From Jejubacter calystegiae (GTDB taxonomy: Bacteria; Pseudomonadota; Gammaproteobacteria; Enterobacterales; Enterobacteriaceae), in the NCBI RefSeq assembly GCF_005671395.1, contig NZ_CP040428.1:248001-312000 (forward strand): a stretch of DNA of 64,000 nucleotides, given 5' to 3'. Every line of letters begins with the position of its first letter. Position 1 is the first letter of the stretch. The notes beneath the pieces are model-generated. The model ran no database searches. It saw only the letters and a program-made list of their open reading frames with translations, and was not told the DNA's origin. A program made the translations under genes and the position numbers. This document shows, piece by piece, positions 19,461 to 29,554 of the stretch.

Positions 19461-20408
19461 ATGATCAAGCTCGGCATCGTGATGGACCCCATCGCAACCA
19501 TCAATATTAAGAAAGACACCAGCTTCGCTATGCTGCTGGAAGCCCAGCGCCGCGGCTATGAGCTGCACTATATGGAGATGAACGATCTCTTTCTGATCAA
19601 TGGCGAAGCCCGCGCCCGTACCCGTAAGCTGAGCGTAGAGCAAAACTATGAGGCCTGGTATCAGTTTGGGGACGAGCAGGAGATTGGACTGGGCGAACTC
19701 GACGTGATCCTGATGCGTAAGGATCCGCCGTTCGACACCGAATTTATCTATGCCACCTACGCCCTGGAGCGCGCAGAAGAGCAGGGTACGCTCATCGTCA
19801 ACAAGCCCCAGAGCCTGCGCGACTGCAACGAAAAGCTCTACACCGCCTGGTTCGCCGACCTGACGCCAGATACCCTGGTGACCCGCAGCCTGGCACAGAT
19901 TAAAGCTTTCTGGCAAAAACATGGCGATATCATCCTTAAGCCTCTGGACGGCATGGGAGGCGCTTCCATCTTCCGGGTTAAAGAGGGCGATCCTAACCTG
20001 CCGGTGATTGTGGAAACCCTGACCGAACACGGCAGCCGTTACTGCATGGCACAGAACTACCTGCCCGCAATTAAAGATGGCGATAAGCGCGTGCTGGTGG
20101 TGGATGGCGAGCCGGTGCCTTACTGCCTGGCCCGTATTCCCCAGGGCGGCGAAACCCGCGGCAATCTGGCCGCTGGTGGCCGCGGCGAACCGCGCCCGCT
20201 CACCGAAAGCGACTGGGCCATTGCCCGCCGCGTGGCGCCAGAACTAAAAGCAAAGGGGCTAATTTTCGTGGGCCTGGATATCATTGGCGATCGCCTGACT
20301 GAAATTAACGTCACCAGCCCGACCTGCGTGCGCGAAATCGAAGCCGAATTCCCTGTTTCCATTACCGGAATGTTAATGGACGCCATTGAAAAGCGTCTGG
20401 CAAAATAA
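19461..20408 (+). CDS. gshB: Glutathione synthetase
   Basis: 315-aa ATP-grasp ligase joining gamma-glutamylcysteine and glycine, the last step of glutathione synthesis in the cytoplasm. The start MIKLGIVMDPIATINIKKDT is the family signature. The ATP-grasp motifs KPLDGMGGASIFR (about residues 160-172) and EINVTSPTC (about 281-289) are intact. The length is as in E. coli. A strong AAGGAG precedes the ATG. It follows rsmE closely. Confidence 0.97.
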   Translation: MIKLGIVMDPIATINIKKDTSFAMLLEAQRRGYELHYMEMNDLFLINGEARARTRKLSVEQNYEAWYQFGDEQEIGLGELDVILMRKDPPFDTEFIYATYALERAEEQGTLIVNKPQSLRDCNEKLYTAWFADLTPDTLVTRSLAQIKAFWQKHGDIILKPLDGMGGASIFRVKEGDPNLPVIVETLTEHGSRYCMAQNYLPAIKDGDKRVLVVDGEPVPYCLARIPQGGETRGNLAAGGRGEPRPLTESDWAIARRVAPELKAKGLIFVGLDIIGDRLTEINVTSPTCVREIEAEFPVSITGMLMDAIEKRLAK

Positions 20409-20416
20409 GATGCTGT

Positions 20417-20439
20417 AGGGCGCGCTGCTGGCGCGCCCT
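20417..20439 (+). terminator. GC-rich hairpin after gshB
   Basis: Perfect 9-bp stem agggcgcgc / gcgcgccct with a 5-nt loop just after the gshB stop. There is no T-tract, so it could be an mRNA-stabilising or rho-assisted structure rather than a full intrinsic terminator. Confidence 0.55.
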
Positions 20440-20517
20440 GTGTGTCATACCGGCCATGGCGCTTTTTGATAACGACGGGACATCGACTCCGTTCTAACCG
20501 GATATAAACGACTGACA

Positions 20518-21081
20518 ATGAATTTACAGCACCACTTTCTTATTGCCATGCCTGGTCTGCAGGATCCCATGTTCAAACGTGCCGTGGTTTATATCTGCGA
20601 GCATAACGACGATGGGGCGATGGGCATTATTATCAATAAACCGCTGGAAAACCTGAACGTTGGGGAAGTTCTGGAAAAGCTGGAGATCGTGCCGGAACCG
20701 CGCGATCCGGCCATTCGTCTTGACCGCCCTGTGTTCCTTGGTGGCCCGCTGGCGGAGGATCGCGGCTTTATTCTGCACAGCCCGCCAGATATGTTCACCT
20801 CCAGCATTCTGATTAGCGACGCAACGGTTATCACCACTTCCCGTGACGTGCTGGAAACTCTGGGCACCCCGAAGCAGCCGAAGCAGTCGCTGGTTGCGCT
20901 GGGCTACTCCTCCTGGGAAAAAGGACAACTGGAAAGCGAGATTCTGGATAACGCCTGGCTGACGGCCCCGGCGGATCCCGCCCTGTTATTCCAGACCCCC
21001 ATCGCCGATCGCTGGCGCGATGCGGCAAAGCTGATCGGCGTGGATATCTTCACCATGCCAGGCGTTGCGGGACACGCCTGA
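20518..21081 (+). CDS. yqgE: YqgE/AlgH family protein (UPF0301)
   Basis: 187-aa protein of the YqgE/AlgH family, function unproven. Family features are the N-terminal [37 protein letters not shown] and [15 protein letters not shown]. The stop codon overlaps the start of yqgF by one base (TGATG). This conserved pairing with yqgF is found across gammaproteobacteria and indicates translational coupling. Confidence 0.94.
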   Translation: MNLQHHFLIAMPGLQDPMFKRAVVYICEHNDDGAMGIIINKPLENLNVGEVLEKLEIVPEPRDPAIRLDRPVFLGGPLAEDRGFILHSPPDMFTSSILISDATVITTSRDVLETLGTPKQPKQSLVALGYSSWEKGQLESEILDNAWLTAPADPALLFQTPIADRWRDAAKLIGVDIFTMPGVAGHA

Positions 21082-21500
21082 TGGCTTCAGGAACCCTGCT
21101 GGCTTTCGACTTCGGCACCAAAAGCATCGGCGTGGCCGTAGGGCAAAGCATTACCGGCACCGCCCGCCCGCTGGGGGCGCTAAAGGCCCGGGACGGCATT
21201 CCCGACTGGGCGGCGCTGGAGCGCCTGCTTAAGGAGTGGCAGCCCGACGAGGTGATTGTCGGCCTGCCGCTTAATATGGACGGCAGCGAACAACCGCTGA
21301 CCGCCCGGGCGCGCAAATTCGCCAACCGGCTTCATGGCCGCTTCGGCGTTCCGGTAACGCTCCACGACGAGCGGCTCACCACCGTAGAGGCCCGTGCGGA
21401 CCTGTTCAGTCACGGCGGTTACCGGGCGCTGGATAAAGGCAGCGTCGATTCCGCCTCGGCAGTAGTGATTCTGGAAAGCTGGTTCGAACGGCAGGACTGA
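21081..21500 (+). CDS. yqgF: Pre-16S rRNA nuclease / RuvX family YqgF
   Basis: 139-aa RNase H-fold nuclease implicated in 5' end maturation of 16S rRNA and long called a putative Holliday-junction resolvase. Acidic residues of the fold are seen in [16 protein letters not shown] (D at about residue 9), VGLPLNMDG and the C-terminal [14 protein letters not shown]. Length matches E. coli (138 aa). It is coupled to yqgE by a one-base overlap. It is the last core gene before adhesin locus 2. Confidence 0.95.
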   Translation: MASGTLLAFDFGTKSIGVAVGQSITGTARPLGALKARDGIPDWAALERLLKEWQPDEVIVGLPLNMDGSEQPLTARARKFANRLHGRFGVPVTLHDERLTTVEARADLFSHGGYRALDKGSVDSASAVVILESWFERQD

Positions 21501-21547
21501 AAAGCGTTATGCGGCGACCAGACTCAGAATGAGTCCCATACCTGCAT

Positions 21548-21587
21548 AAAAAAATAAGGGCACAGCGTATTATTACGCCGTGCCCTT
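21548..21587 (-). terminator. Intrinsic terminator for the locus-2 adhesin
   Basis: Imperfect long stem around agggcac...gtgccct (about 21558-21586). On the minus strand the hairpin is followed by a run of seven T (plus-strand A7 at 21548-21554). It lies just beyond the adhesin stop at 21611. A weaker T-rich flank on the plus side may also let it terminate yqgF transcription. Confidence 0.75.
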
Positions 21588-21610
21588 TACCTTTATGGCT
21601 GATTAAAGCA

Positions 21611-24600
21611 TTACAGGATGGTTACGTGAATGCGATCTTCGATCTGCACCTCCGATTGCCCACTGCTCTGATAGGTCTGATAAACGGTGCCATCGATGGT
21701 GACGGTACCATTATCGTGCCAGTTTTCAGCGCCGCCGGTTAACTCGACGTTACCGTTTTCTCCGGTAACGGTGAGTGTGGCTTGCCCACCATTTTCGTCG
21801 TTGGCCAGTGTGTTGAGCTGCTGGCTATTTACTGTCAGCGTGCTATTGCCGTCAGACATATCCAGGGCGTGCCCCTCCTTCAGTACAGAGGTCAGACTCG
21901 CCAGATCGATCGTCTGATGATCGCCATCAAGCACATAAGGATGATGATTATCGCCTTCATCGTTAAAAGCCCAGGCAGAAGGAACGGCATTCGGGAAGGG
22001 ATGCTTGTTATAAATCACAGAGACCGAACCGCAATTAACGTCGGGATTATTTTCCCCGCCCGGAATTCCGTCAGCACCATTCGCCCCGACGATAATATCA
22101 GGGCGACCATCTCCATTGATATCTGCAACGTCAAAATCGGATCCGAATCGACCGTTGACGACGCTCCCCCAGTGAACCTCTGCCAGGTTATTTTCCAGCA
22201 ATTGATCAATACGAACTTCATTGTTTGAATCAAGAAGTTTATTGATATCATCTATATGGCCACCATAAACGACATATACAGCACCAACACTTTGACCTTC
22301 GCTATTCGTCGCTAAAGGATCGCTAATAATCAGATCGGGAATACCATCCCCATCGATATCATGTCCTCCCAAAATACGACTGCCAAAACTTTGAGCACCA
22401 TTATGGATTTTATCCGTGGCGTTCTCTGCTTTTAAACCCGTAATACCAAAACCACTATCACTGGCCATATGAGACTGCGCTGTAGTGCCAACGGTCAATG
22501 CCCCATTATTGCCAATGGTAGCACCACCCTTAATGATCCAAACTTTTCCGACGCCGCTATCCAGAGGCGAAGCAATGGCGAAATCATAAGCGGCATCACC
22601 GTTGTGGTAAAAATCGCCTAACGCGGCAGTCACTTTATCACTCGGTTGCCACTCCCAGGTGGTACCACCACCTTCGAGGATGGCATCAGGGCTTGGATTA
22701 CCCAGCTGCGCGCCAGTACTGATATTACTGATTTTGACTATCTGTTCAGGCGACAGATCGCTTACCGATATAGAATCGTTAAACCCGTTTTCGCTACCAT
22801 ACAGAAGATAGGCGGCCCCATTTAGCTGCCCATTAACGTTGGCATAGCTATCAAGAATGAGCAGATCATCAAAACCATCACCGTTAACGTCACCGAGGTT
22901 AATAGAATTAGTGCCAAAGTTATAATTCATATCTCCCGCAGCGGCGTCTTCATGGTGAATATACCCGTACTCTCCTTCCGCAAGTCCTGATTTCTCATCG
23001 GGTACCCAGGTTCCACCGGGACCTTCTGCCGTGGCGGTAAGTTTGATATTCCCCCAGTCGCTATTTGGCTTATCTTTATTGCCATACAGAACAAAGACAC
23101 CACCTCGTTCATCGGTAGCACCGCTGATATCGCCAATCAGAAGATCGTCGATACCATCGCCATTATAATCATAGGCAGAAACGTTATAACCAAACCAGCC
23201 ATTGTCACCAGAATTGATAACGAAACCCAGCTCGGGATGCAGACCTTTATCTATATCATTAAGGTCGATATTTCCTGAAATATCGTCGCCTCCCCAAATA
23301 ACATAAACTTTATCATTAATATGGGAACCAATAATAAGCTCCGGCTTTCCATCACCATTCAGGTCGGCTTTGGTGATAGTGTGAGCCATGCGATCGCTTT
23401 CAACGCCCCCCACCTGGCCATTACTCGCCCCCGTACCTGAATTATAAATTCGGACACCGGCTTCCGGATGCTCATCAAGCAACGCTTTGATATTGCCATA
23501 CTGCGACATCATTTCGCTATAACCACCGCGAATAACATAAACAATGCCGCTATCGTTGCTGACGCCGTAAGAGTCAAAGGGGGCGCTAATCGCAATATCG
23601 TCACCACCAGAACCGCTAAAGTCACCGACATTCTCCACGACGGTACCAAAGTGAACAGCACCAGCGCCCTTACCGTTTACATTTCCCTCATCATATCCAT
23701 ATAAAGGGGCCTCAGGATTAATGGTGACCGTCGCGCTATTACTTCCAGCACTGATATTTCCGGCCGCATCGGTGGCCGTCGCCGTCAGGGTATGCTCACC
23801 GTCCGCCAGGGCTTGATCGTCCGGCACCGTAAAGTTCCAGTGACCGTCGGCGTCTGCCGTGGTGGTGCCCAGTACGTTATCGCCGTCCCGGATCGTCACG
23901 GTGCTTCCCGCTTCTGCGGTACCGTTCAGCGTCGGGGTTTCGTTACCTGTCAGCGCGGGGCCAGTGAGGGTCGGCGCTTCCGGCGCAACACTGTCCACGC
24001 CAATCGCCACACCCTGGCTCTTACCGCTGGTGTTTCCTGCCGCATCGGTGGCCGTCGCCGTCAGGGTATGACTGCCGTCCGCCAGGGCTTTATCGTCCGG
24101 CACCGTAAACTGCCAGTGACCGTCGGCGTCTGCCGTGGTGGTGCCCAGTACGTTGTCGCCGTCCCGGATTGTCACGGTGCTTCCCGCCTCTGCGGTACCG
24201 CTCAGTGCCGGGGTTTTATCGTGAGTCGCTGCCGGACCGGTGAGGGTCGGCGCTTCCGGTGCAGCGCTGTCCACGCCGATGGCCACAGCTCCACTCGTAG
24301 CGCTGGTGTTTCCTGCCGCATCGGTGGCCGTCGCCGTCAGGGTATGGCTGCCGTCCGCCAGGGCTTTATCGTCCGGCACCGTAAAGTTCCAGTGACCGTC
24401 AGCGTCTGCCGTGGTGGTGCCCAGCACGCTGTCACCGTCCCGGATCGTCACGGTGCATCCCGCTTCTGCGGTACCGCTCAGTGCCGGGGTTTTATCGTGA
24501 GTCGCTGCCGGACCGGTAATGGTCGGCGCTTCCGGTGCAATGCTGTCCACGCCAATCGCCACAGCCCCACTCGTAGCGCTGGTGTTTCCTGCCGCATCGG

Positions 24601-26845
24601 TGGCCGTCGCCGTCAGGGTATGGCTGCCGTCCGCCAGGGCTTTATCGTCCGGCACCGTAAACTGCCAGTGACCGTCGGCGTCTGCCGTGGTGGTGCCCAG
24701 TACGTTATCGCCGTCCCGGATCGTCACGGTGCTTCCCGCTTCTGCGGTACCGCTCAGTGCCGGGGTTTTATCGTGAGTCGCTGCCGGACCGGTGAGGGTC
24801 GGCGTTTCCGGCATGACGCTATTCACACCGACGTACACACCGTCGCTCGTACTACTGGTGTTCCCGGCCGCATCGGTGGCCGTCGCCGTCAGGGTATAGT
24901 CGCCGTCCGCCAGCGCCTTGTCGTCCGGCACCGTAAACTGCCAGTGACCGTCGGCGTCTGCCGTGGTGGTGCCCAGTACACTGTCGCCGTCCCGGATCGT
25001 CACGGTGCTTCCCGCTTCTGCGGTACCGCTCAGCGTGGGAGTGGTGTCACCGGTGATTAGAGGATGGGTGAGAATGGTCGGCGCTTCCGGCGCAGCGCTG
25101 TCCACGCCGATGGCCACAGCCCCACTCGTAGCGCTGGTGTTTCCTGTCGCATCGGTGGCCGTCGCCGTCAGGGTATGGCTGCCGTCCGCCAGGGCTTTAT
25201 CGTCCGGCACCGTAAACTGCCAGTGACCGCCGGCGTCTGCCGTGGTGGTGCCCAGCACGTTGTCGCCGTCCCGGATTGTCACGGTGCTTCCCGCCTCTGC
25301 GGTACCGCTCAGTGCCGGGGTTTTATCGTGAGTCGCTGCCGGACCGGTAATAGTCGGGGCCTCCGGCGCAATGCTGTCCACGCCGATGGCCACAGCCCCA
25401 CTCGTAGCGCTGGTGTTTCCGGCCGCATCGGTGGCCGTCGCCGTCAGGGTATGGCTGCCGTCCGCCAGCGACTTGTCGTCCGGTACCGTAAACTGCCAGT
25501 GACCGCCGGCGTCTGCCGTGGTGGTGCCCAGCACGTTGTCGCCGTCCCGGATTGTCACGCTGCTTCCCGCCTCTGCGGTACCGCTCAGTGCCGGGGTTTT
25601 ATCGTGAGTCGCTGCCGGACCGGTAATAGTCGGGGCCTCCGGCGCAATGCTGTCCACGCCGATGGCCACAGCCCCACTCGTAGCGCTGGTGTTTCCGGCC
25701 GCATCGGTGGCCGTCGCCGTCAGGGTATGGCTGCCGTCCGCCAGGACTTTATCGTCCGGCACCGTAAAGTTCCAGTGACCGTCGGCGTCTGCCGTGGTGG
25801 TGCCCAGCACGCTGTCGCCGTCCCGGATCGTCACGGTGCTTCCCGCTTCCGCCGTTCCGTTCAGCGTCGGGGTTTCGTTACCTGTCAGCGCGGGGCCAGT
25901 GAGGGCCGGCGCTTCCGGCGCAACACTGTCCACGCCAATCGCCACACCCTGGCTCCTGCCGCTGGTGTTTCCGGCCGCATCGGTGGCCGTCGCCGTCAGG
26001 GTATGGCTGCCGTCCGCCAGCGCCTTATCACCGGGAACCGTAAACTGCCAGTGCCCCTCAGAATCTGCTGTGGTAGTGCCCAGCACACTGTCGCCGTCCC
26101 GGATCGTCACGGTGCTTCCCGCTTCCGCGGTACCGCTCAGCGCCGGTGTAATATCACCAGATTCAGCAGAGACGATAATAGTCGGTGTACCCGGTGATGC
26201 AGTATCCCCGTTATTATCGACACCGTCTTTCCCCTGCGAATAACTATTATTGCCAGCATCACTGTGACCGCCATTATGGTGACTTTGTGCCGCTGCAATA
26301 CCAACCCCGCCGGCAATGGCCGCTAAACCGCCAAGAGCAGCCAACCCGCTGGTCCCTAAAATCCCCCCCAACAGCCCGTCATGATCATGACTGTCATTCT
26401 CTTTAACAGAATTATCGGTTGAGCCTTCACTCTCTATTGACGCAGCAGCGACTGGTTCATCGGATAACAGAACTGTAGAGGATTCGCCATCCGTTAAACT
26501 CGCTGCAAGTGAGGAATCACCGGAAGAAATATAGCTATAACGATCCCCCTGGTCATCCATGGCATAAATATTAGAAGGAGGCTCTTTTAAAAAATAATCT
26601 TCAATAATGGCCACCGGATGGTCAATATCTTCAGAAAAAATCTCCAAAGCTGCGCCATGGCGAACAAACCGCAGGTTTTTTATTACCTCAGCATCCTCTC
26701 CACTTTTTAGAATGATATCACCCTTCTCAGGAGCATGAATTATCAACCGGGTTAACGGTTCGATTTTAACTATAGTGTTATTTTTACTATCAGAAATATA
26801 TTTCAAACTGGTCAATTTATTTCCTGTGAGTGATGTTACCGTCAT
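21611..26845 (-). CDS. BapA-prefix adhesin with Ig repeats and an FG-GAP propeller
   Basis: 1,744-aa predicted secreted surface protein. Residues 1-110 form a BapA-like prefix domain related in layout to that of the 13.5-kb adhesin. Residues 150-200 are a Gly/Ala-rich segment followed by a His/Asp/Asn-rich linker. Residues about 220-1050 hold nine near-identical Ig-like repeats of about 92 aa (core TVTIRDGD-x-VLGTTTAD, ending LTATATDAAGNTS). Residues about 1060-1590 form an integrin-alpha-type FG-GAP beta-propeller with calcium loops such as DLNGDGKPE, DYNGDGIDD, DVNGDGFDD, DIDGDGIPD and DINGDGRPD. The last 130 residues (ending EVQIEDRIHVTIL) resemble C-terminal domains of type I secreted adhesins, without RTX nonapeptides. 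It is divergent from the exporter operon at 27356, its likely secretion machine. The ligand is unknown. Confidence 0.9.
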   Translation of the reverse strand: MTVTSLTGNKLTSLKYISDSKNNTIVKIEPLTRLIIHAPEKGDIILKSGEDAEVIKNLRFVRHGAALEIFSEDIDHPVAIIEDYFLKEPPSNIYAMDDQGDRYSYISSGDSSLAASLTDGESSTVLLSDEPVAAASIESEGSTDNSVKENDSHDHDGLLGGILGTSGLAALGGLAAIAGGVGIAAAQSHHNGGHSDAGNNSYSQGKDGVDNNGDTASPGTPTIIVSAESGDITPALSGTAEAGSTVTIRDGDSVLGTTTADSEGHWQFTVPGDKALADGSHTLTATATDAAGNTSGRSQGVAIGVDSVAPEAPALTGPALTGNETPTLNGTAEAGSTVTIRDGDSVLGTTTADADGHWNFTVPDDKVLADGSHTLTATATDAAGNTSATSGAVAIGVDSIAPEAPTITGPAATHDKTPALSGTAEAGSSVTIRDGDNVLGTTTADAGGHWQFTVPDDKSLADGSHTLTATATDAAGNTSATSGAVAIGVDSIAPEAPTITGPAATHDKTPALSGTAEAGSTVTIRDGDNVLGTTTADAGGHWQFTVPDDKALADGSHTLTATATDATGNTSATSGAVAIGVDSAAPEAPTILTHPLITGDTTPTLSGTAEAGSTVTIRDGDSVLGTTTADADGHWQFTVPDDKALADGDYTLTATATDAAGNTSSTSDGVYVGVNSVMPETPTLTGPAATHDKTPALSGTAEAGSTVTIRDGDNVLGTTTADADGHWQFTVPDDKALADGSHTLTATATDAAGNTSATSGAVAIGVDSIAPEAPTITGPAATHDKTPALSGTAEAGCTVTIRDGDSVLGTTTADADGHWNFTVPDDKALADGSHTLTATATDAAGNTSATSGAVAIGVDSAAPEAPTLTGPAATHDKTPALSGTAEAGSTVTIRDGDNVLGTTTADADGHWQFTVPDDKALADGSHTLTATATDAAGNTSGKSQGVAIGVDSVAPEAPTLTGPALTGNETPTLNGTAEAGSTVTIRDGDNVLGTTTADADGHWNFTVPDDQALADGEHTLTATATDAAGNISAGSNSATVTINPEAPLYGYDEGNVNGKGAGAVHFGTVVENVGDFSGSGGDDIAISAPFDSYGVSNDSGIVYVIRGGYSEMMSQYGNIKALLDEHPEAGVRIYNSGTGASNGQVGGVESDRMAHTITKADLNGDGKPELIIGSHINDKVYVIWGGDDISGNIDLNDIDKGLHPELGFVINSGDNGWFGYNVSAYDYNGDGIDDLLIGDISGATDERGGVFVLYGNKDKPNSDWGNIKLTATAEGPGGTWVPDEKSGLAEGEYGYIHHEDAAAGDMNYNFGTNSINLGDVNGDGFDDLLILDSYANVNGQLNGAAYLLYGSENGFNDSISVSDLSPEQIVKISNISTGAQLGNPSPDAILEGGGTTWEWQPSDKVTAALGDFYHNGDAAYDFAIASPLDSGVGKVWIIKGGATIGNNGALTVGTTAQSHMASDSGFGITGLKAENATDKIHNGAQSFGSRILGGHDIDGDGIPDLIISDPLATNSEGQSVGAVYVVYGGHIDDINKLLDSNNEVRIDQLLENNLAEVHWGSVVNGRFGSDFDVADINGDGRPDIIVGANGADGIPGGENNPDVNCGSVSVIYNKHPFPNAVPSAWAFNDEGDNHHPYVLDGDHQTIDLASLTSVLKEGHALDMSDGNSTLTVNSQQLNTLANDENGGQATLTVTGENGNVELTGGAENWHDNGTVTIDGTVYQTYQSSGQSEVQIEDRIHVTIL
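23750..26200 (-). repeat. Nine tandem 276-bp Ig-domain repeats
   Basis: The plus-strand marker gccgtggtggtgcccag (last copy tgctgtggtagtgcccag) recurs nine times between about 23860 and 26080 at roughly 276-bp spacing. Several copies differ by only a few bases, which points to recent duplication or gene conversion and is a likely assembly hazard. Confidence 0.85.
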
Positions 26846-27355
26846 AATTACGCCCTGGACTGTGTTATTTCGCCGCCTGGTTACAAGAGATATGCGTCAC
26901 GCACTACACAATACAGGAACATATAGCACGTATCTCCCCCAATAAAATACCCACTGCAAAGTGGTGAATAAAATCCTAATAAAAAAACAAACAAAGGCAT
27001 ATGCTACCAAATTGATATATGAATGATAAAAACCTGATGCATCACCCACCGCAAGAAACGAAATCGGCAAGAACACACGCAACATATTGAAAATAAAGCA
27101 AAATTAAATTATAAGCTTTTATCACAACTGAATATGAACTCGATTATAGATATCACAACCGCTTTTACTTTAACATCTCTCCCATATTCATGGCCAAATA
27201 ATAAAGCCAGTTCTGGCAAGCTATCTCATACATGAAGAAAGAAGTTTTTATTTAATTAAGGAAATTGATACTTTTTTGCATTTCAATACTGACAGAATTC
27301 ATCCTGTTGGTAAGTATAGCGAAATTAATGACATCATAGATTGAATGGATTTATT
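26846..27355. other. AT-rich divergent intergenic region of adhesin locus 2
   Basis: 510 bp with no convincing gene. It is far more AT-rich than the core genes around it. It must hold the divergent promoters for the adhesin (leftward) and the exporter operon (rightward). The adhesin start at 26845 has only a weak ribosome site (agggcg). No recognisable operator was found. Confidence 0.6.
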
Positions 27356-29554
27356 ATGAAAGAAATCAACAACCTTGTATCTTCCAATGATACAGGGAAA
27401 GATACTCTATTATGTTCTGTCATCTGGTTAGCCAACCGACATGGCAAAACCTCAAGCCAGGATGTATTATATGCAGGCTTACCTAAAGGTAATAAACTCA
27501 CACCAGAAATTGCTGTAAGAATGCTTGAGCAGGTTGGTATTCATGCGGGATGGGTAGAAAGGCAGGTGTTAACGCTGTCGGATAATCTTTTTCCTGTTAT
27601 TATTGCAAACAAATCAGGTCAGTACTCTATTCTATTGCAAAGAGAGAACACCGATAAATATACACTACTGAATCCTGCCACAGAGGAACTGGTACATATC
27701 TCAGCAGATGAACTGGTTAAACAGTACGCCGGGTTTTTATTACTTTCAAAAGTAAAATTATATCAAAGCGCCCGGTCCGAAGATGATATTCTGCCGAATG
27801 TTGACAAATCGGGCCACTGGCTTTTTGCTAATCTCTGGCGTTATCGTCAATATTTTTATAGCGCGGCGCTGGCCGCCGTGCTGGCCAACGTACTGACACT
27901 GTCGACGACGTTCTTTACTATGAATGTCTATGATCGGGTCGTACCTACTGCAGCTTATTCTACGCTCTGGTCATTAGCCATTGGTGTATTGATCGCCATT
28001 AGTTTTGAATTTACTTCCCGACAGATCAGAACCTATCTTGTCGATGTCGCCGGAAAAAAGGCCGATCTGTTGGTTGGCTCCAGGCTATTTCGTAAGACAC
28101 TATCAATCCGTATGGAATGCAAACCAGGTTCCGCGGGTTCTTTCGCTAATCAGTTACGCGAATTTGAGTCGGTAAGGGATTTCATCTCATCAGCAACGCT
28201 GGCCACCCTGTCCGACCTGCCTTTTTGCCTGCTTTTTCTCGGCGTTATGTTCATGATTGGCGGTCAGTTGGCCATTATTCCTCTGCTGGCAATTCCGGTC
28301 ATTATTATCGCAGGCATCGCCATCCAGTGGCCCCTGTCGCGCTGTATGAAAGAAAACATCAGCGAGATTTCACAGAAGCAGGGACTGGTTATCGAGACTA
28401 TCGTCGGACTGGAGACGCTTAAGGCTTCAAAAGGCGAAGGGGTGATGCAAAAACGCTGGGACGATTTCAGCGCTCTGGCGGCCGCCTCCTCAATGAAAAC
28501 GCGTTATCTTTCCAACCTGACCAGTAACTTTGTTAGCTATGTCCAGCAGATATGTACCGTCCTGACCGTGGTATGGGGCGTTTATCTCATTCATGCGGGT
28601 GATATGACAATGGGCGCACTGGTTGGCATGGTGATTCTCTCTGGTCGTTTACTATCACCATTGGCCGCTGTTGTGGGCCTGGCTATTCGCTTTCAACAGG
28701 CTAAAACCGCACTACAGTCATTAAATCAGCTGATGAAACTACCCAGCGAGCGGGATAAGCAGGCGCAGTTTTTACCGGTACCGCCGCTAAAGGGCGACCT
28801 TCAAATGAGAAAAGTCAGCTTTCATTACCCTAAAACCGGTCCTCAGGATCCACCGCGGATATTACATCCGCTGGACCTACAATTCCGTCCTGGCGAGCGG
28901 GTCGCCATTCTGGGAAATATTGGCAGCGGAAAATCCACGCTGTTAAAGATTCTGGCTCGCCTTTATATACCAACCGAAGGACAGATGACCATGGATGGAC
29001 TGGATGTAAACCAGATTGATCCGGCTGACTGGCGTTCCGTATGCGGATATGTCTGCCAGGAAAGTCGTTTATTTCAGGGTACCCTTCGACAAAATATAAC
29101 CATAGGAAATCCTGCCGTCAGCACTGAACATTTTCTGAAGGTGACGCAAATGACCGGGATTGATGTGATTGCCCAGCGCCATCCGGCAGGGTATGACATG
29201 CCGATAGGGGAAATGGGCCAGGGTCTTTCAGGCGGCCAACAGCAACAAATCTCACTGGCCAGATGTTTACTACTGAACCCTGAAATTTTATTGATGGATG
29301 AGCCAACCAGCTCAATGGATGCAGCATCAGAAGCTCGCTTTATTAAGCAACTTAAAGACATTACGCAGAATAAAACGCTGATTATTGTGACACATAGAAC
29401 GGCAGTTCTGAGTATCGTCGATCGCATTATTGTATTGGATCAAGGAAAAATTATTGCCGATGGCCCCAAAGCTCTCATTCTGGCGAGATTGAATCACCTA
29501 CAGCATCCTCTTGCCGCCGTAAATAAACAGCCCAGGGAGGCAGTAAATGCATAA
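27356..29554 (+). CDS. Type I secretion ABC transporter (LssB/LapB type)
   Basis: 732-aa inner-membrane permease/ATPase of a type I secretion system. Residues about 5-125 are a C39-peptidase-like domain without the catalytic cysteine, as in RTX and adhesin exporters that do not cleave a leader. Residues about 150-430 hold the transmembrane domain. The C-terminal ATPase has Walker A GNIGSGKST (about 518), Q-loop CQESRLFQ, signature LSGGQQQQ (about 623), Walker B ILLMDEPTSS and the H-loop THRT. I use the ATG at 27356 (MKEINNLV) rather than the TTG five codons upstream; neither has a strong ribosome site. It overlaps the HlyD gene by 8 bp. The operon is visibly AT-richer than the core genes. Its likely substrate is the divergent adhesin. 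Confidence 0.92.
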   Translation: MKEINNLVSSNDTGKDTLLCSVIWLANRHGKTSSQDVLYAGLPKGNKLTPEIAVRMLEQVGIHAGWVERQVLTLSDNLFPVIIANKSGQYSILLQRENTDKYTLLNPATEELVHISADELVKQYAGFLLLSKVKLYQSARSEDDILPNVDKSGHWLFANLWRYRQYFYSAALAAVLANVLTLSTTFFTMNVYDRVVPTAAYSTLWSLAIGVLIAISFEFTSRQIRTYLVDVAGKKADLLVGSRLFRKTLSIRMECKPGSAGSFANQLREFESVRDFISSATLATLSDLPFCLLFLGVMFMIGGQLAIIPLLAIPVIIIAGIAIQWPLSRCMKENISEISQKQGLVIETIVGLETLKASKGEGVMQKRWDDFSALAAASSMKTRYLSNLTSNFVSYVQQICTVLTVVWGVYLIHAGDMTMGALVGMVILSGRLLSPLAAVVGLAIRFQQAKTALQSLNQLMKLPSERDKQAQFLPVPPLKGDLQMRKVSFHYPKTGPQDPPRILHPLDLQFRPGERVAILGNIGSGKSTLLKILARLYIPTEGQMTMDGLDVNQIDPADWRSVCGYVCQESRLFQGTLRQNITIGNPAVSTEHFLKVTQMTGIDVIAQRHPAGYDMPIGEMGQGLSGGQQQQISLARCLLLNPEILLMDEPTSSMDAASEARFIKQLKDITQNKTLIIVTHRTAVLSIVDRIIVLDQGKIIADGPKALILARLNHLQHPLAAVNKQPREAVNA

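Noticed and set aside
23792..26197. Two long plus-strand frames of 422 and 377 codons opposite adhesin 2
   Set aside because: Shadows of the nine Ig repeats. The translations are repetitive GRRRQGM-type peptides and break where the repeats change.
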